From: Candidatus Mediterraneibacter faecipullorum
Lineage (GTDB): Bacteria; Bacillota; Clostridia; Lachnospirales; Lachnospiraceae
Length of the DNA stretch: 40,517 bases
Direction of reading: 5' to 3'
Assembly: GCA_019119675.1 (NCBI GenBank)
Contig: DWWO01000010.1
Span: forward strand, 1 to 40,517
Under the pieces are notes generated by a model. That model saw nothing but the letters and a program-made list of their open reading frames with translations, was not told the origin of the DNA and made no database searches. Positions 8,010 through 16,176 of the stretch are shown piece by piece. The position numbers and the translations under genes are program-made. Position 1 is the first letter of the stretch. Every line of letters begins with the position of its first letter.

Positions 8010-8336
8010 ATGGAAAAATTCAGCGACAATATCAAAAAGGTAATACTTGCAGGAATCGGGGCTGTGGCTGTCACGGCGGAAAAGTCGAAGGATCTGTTAG
8101 ACGAGATGGTAGAGAAGGGCGAGCTGACAGTCGAGCAGGGCAAAGTACTCAATGAGGAACTGAAGCACAATATCAAGCAGAAGGTACAGGAGGCAACAGC
8201 GAAAAAAGAAGAGGATAAGTCTGTATCTGACAGTGATATCTCAGATCTGCTCAGCAGGATGACGCCGGAGCAGATCGCGGCGCTCAAAGAACAGCTTGCG
8301 GATAAAGAAACAGCAGAGGAAGATAAAGACGAATGA
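8010..8336 (+). CDS. phasin-like small helical protein
   Basis: A 108-residue, mostly helical and charged protein. The first half (KKVILAGIGAVAVTAEKSKDLL, then DEMVEKGELTVEQGKVLNEEL) resembles the phasin/PhaF-like short proteins that Clostridia often encode next to a UbiB-type kinase. The second half is a lysine/glutamate-rich linker followed by MTPEQIAALKEQLAD. No signal peptide is evident; one weakly hydrophobic stretch at residues 11-22 may contact membrane or partner. Its stop overlaps the start of the kinase gene (ATGA), so the two are translationally coupled and probably act together. There are no polyhydroxyalkanoate genes here, so a granule role is unlikely. Confidence 0.75.
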   Translation: MEKFSDNIKKVILAGIGAVAVTAEKSKDLLDEMVEKGELTVEQGKVLNEELKHNIKQKVQEATAKKEEDKSVSDSDISDLLSRMTPEQIAALKEQLADKETAEEDKDE

Positions 8337-9919
8337 GTACGATAGAGCCGATCGAATACAATTCGAGACTGCGCGAGATCACTGCTGTGTTGAGAAAACA
8401 TAATATTACACGGGGAGTCACTCCGAAGAAACTGCGGGCAATCCTTGAGGATCTGGGACCGACGTTTATCAAACTTGGGCAGATCATGTCCATGCATTCG
8501 GACATCCTGCCGAAACGGTACTGTGATGAATTGATGCTGCTGCGTTCGGAAGTGACTCCGATGCCGTTTGAGGAAGTGATCTCTGTGATCGAAGGGTCCT
8601 ATGGCCGCTCATGGAAGAGGGTATTTTCTTCCATAGAAGAGAAGCCACAGGGCTCTGCTTCTATTGCACAGGTGCACAGGGCAGTCCTTAAAAGCGGAGA
8701 AGATGTAGTCGTAAAGGTCCAGCGCAAAGGGATTTACGAGAAGATGGCAAGAGATATCGACCTTCTTCACAAGGCTGTAAAGCTGATGCCGCCGATCAGT
8801 ATCAAGGGAATGGCGGATCTGGACCTTGTGCTGGATGAAATGTGGTCTGTGACAAGGGATGAGATGAATTTCCTTACAGAAGCGGCAAATATGGAAGAAT
8901 TTGCCCGCAGGAATAAGGAGGTCAGCTTTGTGGGCACTCCAATCCTCTACCAGCAGTATACAACGGTCAATGTGCTTGTCATGGAGTACATCGACGGATT
9001 CGGGATCGATGACAAAGATGCACTGATCGAGCACGGATACGACCTGAAAGAGATCGGAAGCAAACTGGTCGATAACTATATCAAGCAGGTCATGGATGAC
9101 GGGTTCTTTCATGCGGACCCCCATTCCGGCAATGTAAAGATCCGGGAAGGCAAGATCATCTGGATCGACATGGGGATGATGGGTCGTCTGACAGAGCATG
9201 ACCGTGAGATGATCGGAAAAGCAATACAGGGTGTGGCTTTGAGCGATGTCGGACTGATCGAGCAGGCAGTGCTTGCCATCGGAGAGTTTAAAGAACGTCC
9301 GGATCAGAGAAAACTCTACGAGGATATTGAGAGTCTTCTCATGAAATACGGGAATACGGAGATGGGGCAGATCAATGTGGCGGCGGTCATGACGGATCTG
9401 ATGGACGTCATGAAGAATAACAAGATCAAGATGCCCCATGGTCTCACAATGCTTGCGCGGGGATTGACACATATGGAGGGCGTGCTGGCGGACATTGCGC
9501 CTGACATCAACATGGTGGAAATCGCGACCGCTCATATGTCGGGAGAATTTTTCCGTAACTTCGATTTAAAAAAAGAGTTGAAAAGCAGCGGAAAGAGTGT
9601 GCTCAGATCTTTCAGAAAAGCATTGGATATCCCGTCCATGGTTTCGGATATGATGAGCGGATATCTGAAAGGACAGGCTAAAGTGAATTTAGATCTCCAG
9701 GTGACAGATGAGCTGGCGCAGCTTCTGCGCCGCCTGGTGAGAAATATCGTTATGGGGCTGTGGGTGATGGCGCTCCTTATCAGCTCCAGTATCATCTGCA
9801 CGACAGATATGACACCAAAGATCCTGGGGATTCCGGCGCTGGGTGCATTCGGATATATGATGGCATTCGTCATCATGATGTATGTATTTATCAGGCACGT
9901 ACTGACGCGCAAGAAATAA
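8333..9919 (+). CDS. UbiB/ABC1/AarF-family atypical kinase
   Basis: A 528-residue membrane-associated protein of the ABC1 (UbiB) family. The KLGQ motif at 47-50, the alanine-rich QGSASIAQVH loop near 106 that replaces the P-loop of other kinases, the lysine in VVVKVQRKG (K128) and HADPHSGNV near 260 are all present. Two hydrophobic helices fill the last ~50 residues, as in other bacterial members. The family supports quinone or lipid metabolism through ATP binding or hydrolysis; its substrate in clostridia without ubiquinone is unknown. It overlaps the phasin-like gene by 4 bp (ATGA) and lies just upstream of dgkA, hinting at a membrane-lipid setting. Confidence 0.93.
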   Translation: MSTIEPIEYNSRLREITAVLRKHNITRGVTPKKLRAILEDLGPTFIKLGQIMSMHSDILPKRYCDELMLLRSEVTPMPFEEVISVIEGSYGRSWKRVFSSIEEKPQGSASIAQVHRAVLKSGEDVVVKVQRKGIYEKMARDIDLLHKAVKLMPPISIKGMADLDLVLDEMWSVTRDEMNFLTEAANMEEFARRNKEVSFVGTPILYQQYTTVNVLVMEYIDGFGIDDKDALIEHGYDLKEIGSKLVDNYIKQVMDDGFFHADPHSGNVKIREGKIIWIDMGMMGRLTEHDREMIGKAIQGVALSDVGLIEQAVLAIGEFKERPDQRKLYEDIESLLMKYGNTEMGQINVAAVMTDLMDVMKNNKIKMPHGLTMLARGLTHMEGVLADIAPDINMVEIATAHMSGEFFRNFDLKKELKSSGKSVLRSFRKALDIPSMVSDMMSGYLKGQAKVNLDLQVTDELAQLLRRLVRNIVMGLWVMALLISSSIICTTDMTPKILGIPALGAFGYMMAFVIMMYVFIRHVLTRKK

Positions 9920-9938
9920 AAAGGAAATGAAAGAAGCT

Positions 9939-10316
9939 ATGAAGAAAAGAAAAAATCCCATTACGGAGAGCTTCAGATATGCATTTGAAGGAATATGGAC
10001 AGGGATATGCAATGAACGGAATATGAAGATACACTGTCTCGCCATCATTTTTGTCACACTGGCAGGGACATTATTTCAGATCACCGCCACACAGTGGTGC
10101 ATCTGCCTTTTGCTGTTCGCTCTGGTTGCTGCTCTGGAACTGGTGAATACTGCGATAGAAGCAGTGGTGGACCTTGTGACAGAAGAGAAAAAGCCATTGG
10201 CGAAGATCGCAAAAGATACAGCAGCAGGGGCAGTGCTGTTTGCAGCGATCATATCAGTGATCATTGGCTGTATCATATTTCTGCCATATGTATTGGAACT
10301 GCTGAGTAAGATATGA
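9939..10316 (+). CDS. dgkA: diacylglycerol/undecaprenol kinase family protein
   Basis: Small integral membrane kinase (125 residues from this start) of the DgkA family; in Gram-positive bacteria such proteins usually phosphorylate undecaprenol or diacylglycerol. Visible marks are NPITESFRYAFEGIW at the N-terminus, NMKIH, the family signature ALELVNTAIEAVVDLV near residue 70, and three hydrophobic helices (about 38-55, 57-75, 100-122). Two starts are possible: ATG 9927, with AAGGAA too close, or ATG 9939, giving MKKRKNPITESF as homologues begin. I used 9939. It follows the UbiB-like gene closely, consistent with one transcript for lipid-related membrane functions. Confidence 0.92.
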   Translation: MKKRKNPITESFRYAFEGIWTGICNERNMKIHCLAIIFVTLAGTLFQITATQWCICLLLFALVAALELVNTAIEAVVDLVTEEKKPLAKIAKDTAAGAVLFAAIISVIIGCIIFLPYVLELLSKI

Positions 10317-10424
10317 TACAATAACTGAGCGGGTGTGTCGTCCGGCGCATATCCGGGTTACTGACAGAAAAGCGTTATATCATATATGGATATAAATGCG
10401 GCACAGAGAAAGGAAAGACAGAAA

Positions 10425-11216
10425 ATGAGCGATAACAGTACAACAGTCACAAAGCAGGAGACACTTGCGGCTCTCAGAAATCCGGGAGAACTTTACGTTG
10501 TCATGTCGGCAGTGACAAAGCTCCCCTTTGTGAAATGTGACGATGAGACATATGACGATGAAATATTCCTGTATTACAGAGTAGAAGATGCGAAGGAGAA
10601 GGCGCAGGAGCTTTTGAAAGAAAGATATCTGACAGCAGTTGCAAAACTGGAAGATAAACAGCTTCTCCCGTTCTATACAAGTCTGTACACGATCGGGGTA
10701 AACTGCCTTGCCGTAAATCATGGTACAGATACTCAGATCAGCATCCAGCTTTCAGATCTGGTCGTGAGAAAGAATCCGGAAGAGTTTCCCGATGGAAAGA
10801 AACTTCTGGAAAACCCGGCACTGCAGCTTACAGCCATCTACTTTATGCAGGAGATGCGCCGTCAGGAGAAGCCTCAGCCGACGGAAGAGTTAAAAGAGCT
10901 TCAGGAAGAGCTGCTTGCCCATTACAGCAAAGCCTCCTTCATCATTGCGGTTCAGGAAGACAAGCAGATTCCGGTCCTGAAACAGAAAAATGGCGATATC
11001 TATCAGCCGGTCTTTACAGATCTGCTGGAACTCCAGAAATTTACCAAAGGTAAAAAGATGCGTACAGCGGTCATTCCGGCAGCAAAAATTCCGGACATAC
11101 TGGTCGGAGCATCAAAAGGCGTAGTCATCAATCCTCTGGGCGTCAACGTCCAGCTCCAGGTAGCAAAGAAGAAAAAAACTCAGGCTGAACCGGTTAAACC
11201 GGAAGCTGACGCTTAG
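10425..11216 (+). CDS. SseB-domain protein
   Basis: A soluble 263-residue protein with an SseB N-terminal-type domain near residues 15-115 (TLAALRNPGELYVVMS, then LLPFYTSLYTI) and a second similar region near 150-240 ending in VGASKGVVINPLGVNVQL. The tail is lysine-rich (KKKKTQAEPVKPEADA). SseB-type proteins were named in enterobacteria; in Bacillota their role is unknown, so none is assigned. I chose the ATG at 10425 because AAAGGAAAG lies about 8 nt upstream; an ATG at 10386 lacks such a site. The 3' end overlaps the convergent kinase pseudogene by 23 bp. The 108-bp gap before it holds only a small GC-rich inverted repeat. Confidence 0.8.
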   Translation: MSDNSTTVTKQETLAALRNPGELYVVMSAVTKLPFVKCDDETYDDEIFLYYRVEDAKEKAQELLKERYLTAVAKLEDKQLLPFYTSLYTIGVNCLAVNHGTDTQISIQLSDLVVRKNPEEFPDGKKLLENPALQLTAIYFMQEMRRQEKPQPTEELKELQEELLAHYSKASFIIAVQEDKQIPVLKQKNGDIYQPVFTDLLELQKFTKGKKMRTAVIPAAKIPDILVGASKGVVINPLGVNVQLQVAKKKKTQAEPVKPEADA

Positions 11217-12440
11217 ACAGATGTCCTAAAGCAGATAATGCACACAGAGAGGCCCCGTATGCGGCCTCTTCTTCATTTTGTACGATTGTAAGGGGCATAT
11301 GGAAACGTTCTTCTAGTATCTGCTGAAAGGCTCTGTTTTGTCTTACGGCATTGCCGGAGGCTGTAAGTTTTGCCATATGCCTGCCTGTTCCGGTCTCGAT
11401 CAGCTCATAAAGTTCATACAGCTCTTCAGCCATTCCGTTTAAGACGCCGCGGATCATGGCGGCGGGATGGAAGTTATCAGTCCGGATACCGGTAATGATG
11501 CCGGAATCTTCCGGGTTACTGCGTGTTCCTGAAAAAGTTGTCCGTATCTGCCATGCATCATCCTTTTCAGCCTGCAATTCCAGCAGCTTTTTCATGATAT
11601 CATACTGAGAGATATCGGGTGCCCCGGCAGCAACGGCATATGTACGGAAGAATTTTTCTAATGATGCAAATGCAGCGCCTCCGCAGACTGCCGCACCTAC
11701 AAGCAGGTATGTTGAATCAGTCAGCGGACGTGTCTCGATTCCCGGGATTTCTATATACTGCCGGGACATTACGGAGACCTGTGAGCCGGTCCCTACGTTG
11801 ACGAGAACAGTATCAGTTCCGTCTGTGACAGAGCCGAGAAAACTTGCCTGGTTGTCACCAATGGAGACACAGACCGGGATGCCTTTGTAACTACCGAGTG
11901 CGGAAAAGTTTTTCGTCACTTCCGGGAGAAACGCCGGATCTGCTCCGGCATCTGCTATCTTTTCATACATGAATTCCAGTTTTTTAAGATCAAACAGCCC
12001 CATGCCAGCAGCCTGACTGATATGGACGCGGGGAGTTCTTCGTCCGGTGAGGACCATGCCGAGATAATCCCCGATCGTGCAGAAAGATGATGCATCTGCA
12101 GGAACTATCCCTTTCTTGACGTTGTATAAATGGGTGACCAGCCCATAACCCGGAGCGACTTTTATACCCGCGTCTTCCGATAAGCTCCGGCAGATGCTTC
12201 TGCCGTTGAACTCCGGCAGAGCACCGCGCCCGTCCTGCCAGGTATAGAGCGGGCTGACAGCATGTCCGCCGGAGTCTGTATAGACGATGCCGTGCATCTG
12301 GCTTGTCTTTCCCGAGAATTTCCGGTCTGGATAAAACTGTTGCCGGCAATCGTATATTTTTGCAAGACAGTCAGCGTATCATTGTCTGTTATCACGAAAC
12401 TGATCGTAGTTGTTCCGATATCGATTCCGATGCTTTTCAT
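11194..12440 (-). pseudogene. sedoheptulokinase-like FGGY kinase, internal deletion plus frameshift
   Basis: The remains of a FGGY-family carbohydrate kinase. The N-terminus (MKSIGIDIGTTTISFVITD, ATG at 12440 behind GAGGTG) runs in one frame to about GNSFIQTGNSRE near 12310. The rest (QMHGIVYTDSGG, then PLYTWQDGRG, SIGDNQASFLG, LVNVGTGSQ and AYGASLCAL) continues in another frame from about 12300. The QMHGIVY/TWQDGRG pair points to sedoheptulokinase-like members. About 40 residues normally lie between the phosphate-binding N-terminus and QMHG, so the junction looks like a deletion of roughly 120 bp that also shifts frame. The downstream frame is otherwise intact for about 367 codons, so the damage may be recent. 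An assembly error cannot be excluded. Confidence 0.8.
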
Positions 12441-12657
12441 TTGAGGCACCTCTTTTGTATGTTATAGTTTACTTGCTATATACATTTTAAGACGAATGGG
12501 TCGTTATGAAAATAAGAATTTACAATTACAGTTCAATTATCAGGATTTGACAATGCCGAATTGTTGGAATTTACAGCGTAAGAGCATATTTCCTATACAA
12601 ATAAAAATAGATGTGCTAGACTCTATAATAACAAAAATAATCATGGAGGTATTAATA

Positions 12658-12912
12658 ATGTGCCAGATAGCGATAAGTATACCAGATGAAGTTCTTTTTG
12701 ATACAAAAATGAGCAGGGAAGAAGCAAATCATTTTGCAAGATGTGCGGTAGCAGTGGGATACTATACGCAGAGTGGCGTATCCATTGGTTATTGTGCCCA
12801 GATTGCAGGTATGACAGAAGAAGAGTTTATAAAATATCTTGGAAAAAATCATATATCTATCTTTAAGTATGACAATAAGGAAGAGTTTCTGGAGGAATTG
12901 AATAATGCGTAA
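12658..12912 (+). CDS. UPF0175-family antitoxin
   Basis: An 84-residue protein with the UPF0175 pattern: ISIPDEVLFDTKMSREEA at the start, then ARCAVAVGYYTQSGVSIGYCAQIAGMT and FIKYLGKNHISIFKYD. These proteins are usually antitoxins of PIN-like DUF3368 toxins, and the remnant of such a toxin overlaps its 3' end by 8 bp. The ATG at 12658 follows CATGGAGGTATTAATA at good spacing, so the in-frame ATG at 12496 is not needed. A TATAAT lies about 30 bp upstream (12624-12629) without a clear -35. The gene looks intact although its partner is not. Base composition here is more AT-rich than in the flanking genes, suggesting acquisition. Confidence 0.85.
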   Translation: MCQIAISIPDEVLFDTKMSREEANHFARCAVAVGYYTQSGVSIGYCAQIAGMTEEEFIKYLGKNHISIFKYDNKEEFLEELNNA

Positions 12913-13203
12913 AGTGATTGTGAACTCAACGCCATTGATTGTACTTTGCAGTATAGGACGTTTGGAAATTCTTCAAAAAATGTACGCAGAAATAACGATA
13001 CCTGCTGCGGTTTACCGTGAGGTAACTGAAAAGGAAGATATCTAGGAATTCCTGTAACCGGAACACTGGGAGTTCTTATAAAAGCAAAACAGCAAGGCTT
13101 TATAAATGAGATTCGCCCGATTATTTCTGAATTAAAGGCAAATGGATTTTATGTAAGCCAACAGGTTGAAGAGTTGGTCTTAAAATATGCAGGTGAAATG
13201 TAA
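12905..13203 (+). pseudogene. DUF3368 PIN-like toxin remnant
   Basis: The start reads MRKVIVNSTPLIVLCSIGRLEILQKMYAEITIPAAVYREVTEKED and stops at a TAG (13043-13045), the usual first third of a DUF3368 nuclease-like toxin. Directly after, in another frame, comes IPVTGTLGVLIKAKQQGF and ELKANGFYVSQQVEELVLKYAGEM ending at TAA 13201-13203, the usual last third. The middle section of about 60-70 residues, which carries the acidic GEAEAIALA region and an active-site Asp, is gone. The toxin should therefore be inactive while the antitoxin is kept. The ATG overlaps the antitoxin stop by 8 bp, the typical coupling of such pairs. The 12913-13241 gap is otherwise empty. Confidence 0.8.
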
Positions 13204-13241
13204 GCAGCGACGCAGATCTTCACAAGGACAGGAGGAGAGAC

Positions 13242-13664
13242 ATGTCAATAGCAGTATACATAAGAAAAGAATATTTCCGTGCTGTCACGATCAAAGATAA
13301 GAGTGCACACATACTGGAATTTCAATACCGCCCGCAGACAGTCGATGTCTTTGAAGAAGGGTATCAGGTATTTCATATGGAATATATTCTTGAGAGCAAA
13401 ACAAAAGCAGATATTATAGAGTTCTATCTTACAGACTTTGCTTTGCGCGGAAAAGGGTATGGAACAGTATGTATGAATGAGATAGCAGACCAGTTGAGCA
13501 AAAAAAGCGTCACGCTAATCACTGCGCCGACCGGTTATGAACTGGCGCCGCTTGGCTATACCGGTCCGGACCAGTATCATGAACTGATGGCGGGTTTCTA
13601 TGAGAAAGTCGGATTTTCCATCAGCGGAGACGGAGATATCGCGATGAAGATCCTGGAAGAATAA
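13242..13664 (+). CDS. GNAT-family N-acetyltransferase
   Basis: A 140-residue predicted acyl-CoA-dependent acetyltransferase. The acetyl-CoA binding motif A appears as YLTDFALRGKGYGTVCMNEIA near residues 65-85, and the closing GFYEKVGFSISGDGDIAMK matches the C-terminal fold of GNAT proteins. The substrate cannot be told from sequence. A strong GGACAGGAGGAGAGAC ribosome site precedes the ATG. It stands alone between the decayed toxin and the ptsG control region. The first 50 residues are less typical of the family. Confidence 0.8.
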   Translation: MSIAVYIRKEYFRAVTIKDKSAHILEFQYRPQTVDVFEEGYQVFHMEYILESKTKADIIEFYLTDFALRGKGYGTVCMNEIADQLSKKSVTLITAPTGYELAPLGYTGPDQYHELMAGFYEKVGFSISGDGDIAMKILEE

Positions 13665-13702
13665 TAATTCTGTATAATCTGCACAATTTTCTTGTGTAAA
13701 AT

Positions 13703-13726
13703 TAGTCAATATTTCTGAGTTGACTA
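13703..13726. promoter_or_regulatory. inverted repeat over the ptsG -35
   Basis: TAGTCAA (13703-13709) and TTGACTA (13720-13726) are perfect inverted arms separated by 10 bp, and the right arm contains the -35 box. The position suggests an operator for a repressor, but the arms are short and the region is AT-rich. Confidence 0.35.
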
Positions 13727-13749
13727 TTTGAAGAAAATTTGTATATACT
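13720..13749 (+). promoter_or_regulatory. ptsG promoter
   Basis: TTGACT (13720-13725), an 18-bp spacer and TATACT (13744-13749) form a good sigma-A promoter. Transcription would begin near 13757, just before the antiterminator target, which is the layout expected for GlcT/LicT control. Confidence 0.7.
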
Positions 13750-13772
13750 AAGTACGTAAATCGAATACGTCA

Positions 13773-13807
13773 GATAGTGTGTTACTGAATATCAGGCATA
13801 AACTATC
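13773..13807 (+). promoter_or_regulatory. RAT antiterminator site (GlcT type)
   Basis: An RNA hairpin target closed by GATAGT/ACTATC (13773-13778 with 13802-13807) and holding GTGTTACTGA...TCAGGCAT. This resembles the GlcT target of Bacillus ptsG leaders. Its 3' side overlaps the left arm of the terminator that follows, so the two structures exclude each other. Confidence 0.8.
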
Positions 13808-13858
13808 CTTTTTAAGCTACAATATAAGCAGACAAAAGGATTCAGTTTATGCCTTTTC
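13795..13858 (+). terminator. conditional terminator in the ptsG leader
   Basis: GGCATAAACT...CCTTTT (from 13795) pairs with AAAAGGA...AGTTTATGCC (13834-13853), followed by TTTTCTG. The stem competes with the RAT hairpin, so readthrough should need bound antiterminator. The T-tract is short. Confidence 0.75.
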
Positions 13859-13926
13859 TGCGTGTAAGCCACAAGTACCAGTGCAACATGACGGATTCGG
13901 AAATGAGAGTTCAAGGAGGAAACAAG

Positions 13927-16143
13927 ATGAAAGACAAGATTTTCGGAGTATTGCAGAGAGTCGGACGAAGCTTCATGCTTCCGATCGCAATCCTCCCTGT
14001 GGCAGGACTTCTGCTCGGAATCGGAAGTTCATTTACCAATGCTACTATGATCGAGACCTATGGCCTCGAGAGTATTCTGGGGGAGGGAACGATCCTGAAC
14101 GCACTCCTTACGATCATGAGCAGTGCGGGAAATGTAATTTTTGACAATCTTCCGCTGATCTTTGCGGTGGGTGTGGCTATTGGTATGGCGAAAAAGGAGA
14201 AAGAAGTTGCAGCGCTTGCGGCGATGATTTCGTTCTTTGTTATGCATATCTGTATCAATGCGATGCTGGAGATCCGGGGAGATATCCTTGCGGACGGTAC
14301 GATCGCAGAACACGTGCTGGACGGTACGATCACCAGTGTGTGCGGCATTCAGTCGCTGCAGATGGGGGTGTTCGGAGGTATTATAGTCGGACTTGGTGTT
14401 GCGGCGCTGCACAACAGGTTCTATAAGATCCAGCTGCCTAACGCGCTGTCATTCTTCGGCGGATCAAGATTTGTGCCGATCATATCTACGATCACTTATG
14501 TGGGTGTAGGTATCGTAATGTATTTTGTATGGCCTTTTGTACAGGACGGAATCTATGCTTTGGGCGGACTTGTCACAGGAACAGGCTACTTCGGAACGCT
14601 GATCTTCGGTATTATCAAGCGTGCGCTGATCCCGTTCGGACTGCACCATGTATTCTATCTCCCCTTCTGGCAGACGGCGGTGGGCGGTACGATGGAAGTG
14701 GCCGGTCAGGTTGTTCAGGGCGGACAGAATATCTTCTTTGCACAGCTTGCTGATCCGAATACAGTACACTTTAGCGCGGACGCGACAAGATATTTCTCCG
14801 GTGAGTTCATTTTTATGATCTTTGGACTTCCGGGTGCGGCTCTTGCAATGTACCGCTGCGCGAAACCTGAGAAAAAGAAACAGGCCGGAGGACTTCTTCT
14901 TTCAGCAGCACTGGCATCTATGATGACAGGCATCACAGAACCTATTGAGTTCTCCTTCCTGTTCGTTGCGCCGATGCTGTTTGTTGTACAGGTGATCCTG
15001 GCAGGTGCTGCCTACATGATAGCCCATATTCTTAATATTGCAGTGGGACTTACGTTCTCCGGCGGTTTTCTGGACCTGCTCCTGTTCGGTATCCTTCAGG
15101 GCAATGACAAGACAAGCTGGTTGCTCATCATTCCGGTGGGAATCATCTATTTCTGCCTGTACTATTTCATCTTCAAGTTCCTGATCCTGAAGTTCAACCT
15201 GAAGACTCCAGGAAGGGAAGATGACGATGAGGAGACGAAACTCTACACGAAAGCTGATTATCGTGCAAAACAGGGCGGGGGCGCAGACGGGAACGGTGCT
15301 CCGGCCGCCGGAGATGAGAAGAGTGTACTGATCACACGCGGACTTGGCGGAAAGAAAAATATTTCAGATGTTGACTGCTGTGCGACGAGACTCCGCTGTA
15401 CAGTAGTGAAGCCGGAACTGGTCAGTGAAAGCATCCTGAAAGCCACATCTCCATCGGGAATCATCCGAAAGGGACAGGGCATACAGATCATTTACGGACC
15501 ATCGGTGGCAGTGATCAAATCCAACCTTGAGGATTATCTGGAAACCGCTCCGAATGAAGAATATATTCCGGACAATGAGATTGGAAATACAGATGCATCA
15601 GGTGAAGGTGATGCTGCTGCAGCGGACAACGGCGGGGGGCAGGCGGATAAAGCGTCAGGAAATACGCCAGCCGGCAGCGGACAGGTGAAAAAAGTCCTCT
15701 GCTCACCGGTCAGCGGGGAGGCGGCACCGATCACAGATGCATCTGACGAAGCCTTTGCAGGAAAGATGATGGGTGACGGATATATTGTAAGACCGTCAGA
15801 AGGTATGGCATATGCACCGGAAGACGCGACCGTATCGTTTGTATTCCCCTCGAAACACGCGGTAGGACTGCTCGGCGGTGATGGTGTAGAGTACCTGATC
15901 CATATCGGCGTTGACACGGTTAACTTAAACGGAGAAGGATTCGAGGCGTTCGTAAAAGACGGCGACAGTGTGAAAAAGGGTGACAAGCTGATCGGTTTTG
16001 ATATAGAATATATAAAGGAACACGCGAAGTCGGACGAGTGTATTATCGTATTTACCAGCCTTCAGGAAGGTGAAGAAGTCCGGCTTGCAAAAGAAGGACC
16101 GGTAAATGCTCTTGATGAGGCGGCGGAGATTATTTCTTTTTAA
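13927..16143 (+). CDS. ptsG: glucose-family PTS transporter, EIICBA
   Basis: A 738-residue PTS permease that imports and phosphorylates a sugar, most likely glucose. Order: membrane EIIC (about residues 1-415, starting IFGVLQRVGRSFMLPIAILP), EIIB with the phospho-cysteine C485 in DCCATRLR, a Gly/Ala-rich linker, and EIIA with H644 (SKHAVGL) and the phospho-histidine H659 (LIHIGVDTV). The start at 13927 follows CAAGGAGGAAACAAG; the open frame extends back to 13849 only through the leader terminator, so the longer version is wrong. A RAT/terminator switch lies in the leader and the antiterminator gene follows 33 bp downstream. Glucose rather than N-acetylglucosamine is inferred from the GlcT-type RAT. 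Confidence 0.93.
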   Translation: MKDKIFGVLQRVGRSFMLPIAILPVAGLLLGIGSSFTNATMIETYGLESILGEGTILNALLTIMSSAGNVIFDNLPLIFAVGVAIGMAKKEKEVAALAAMISFFVMHICINAMLEIRGDILADGTIAEHVLDGTITSVCGIQSLQMGVFGGIIVGLGVAALHNRFYKIQLPNALSFFGGSRFVPIISTITYVGVGIVMYFVWPFVQDGIYALGGLVTGTGYFGTLIFGIIKRALIPFGLHHVFYLPFWQTAVGGTMEVAGQVVQGGQNIFFAQLADPNTVHFSADATRYFSGEFIFMIFGLPGAALAMYRCAKPEKKKQAGGLLLSAALASMMTGITEPIEFSFLFVAPMLFVVQVILAGAAYMIAHILNIAVGLTFSGGFLDLLLFGILQGNDKTSWLLIIPVGIIYFCLYYFIFKFLILKFNLKTPGREDDDEETKLYTKADYRAKQGGGADGNGAPAAGDEKSVLITRGLGGKKNISDVDCCATRLRCTVVKPELVSESILKATSPSGIIRKGQGIQIIYGPSVAVIKSNLEDYLETAPNEEYIPDNEIGNTDASGEGDAAAADNGGGQADKASGNTPAGSGQVKKVLCSPVSGEAAPITDASDEAFAGKMMGDGYIVRPSEGMAYAPEDATVSFVFPSKHAVGLLGGDGVEYLIHIGVDTVNLNGEGFEAFVKDGDSVKKGDKLIGFDIEYIKEHAKSDECIIVFTSLQEGEEVRLAKEGPVNALDEAAEIISF

Positions 16144-16176
16144 GAGAGTTACTGAGCGGAAAGGTTATGAGAGGGT

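Noticed and set aside
12496-12657. Extended N-terminus of the antitoxin
   Set aside because: The added residues are not antitoxin-like and the good ribosome site lies just before 12658.
13849-13926. Extended N-terminus of PtsG
   Set aside because: These codons overlap the leader terminator; the strong ribosome site and the family-typical start are at 13927.
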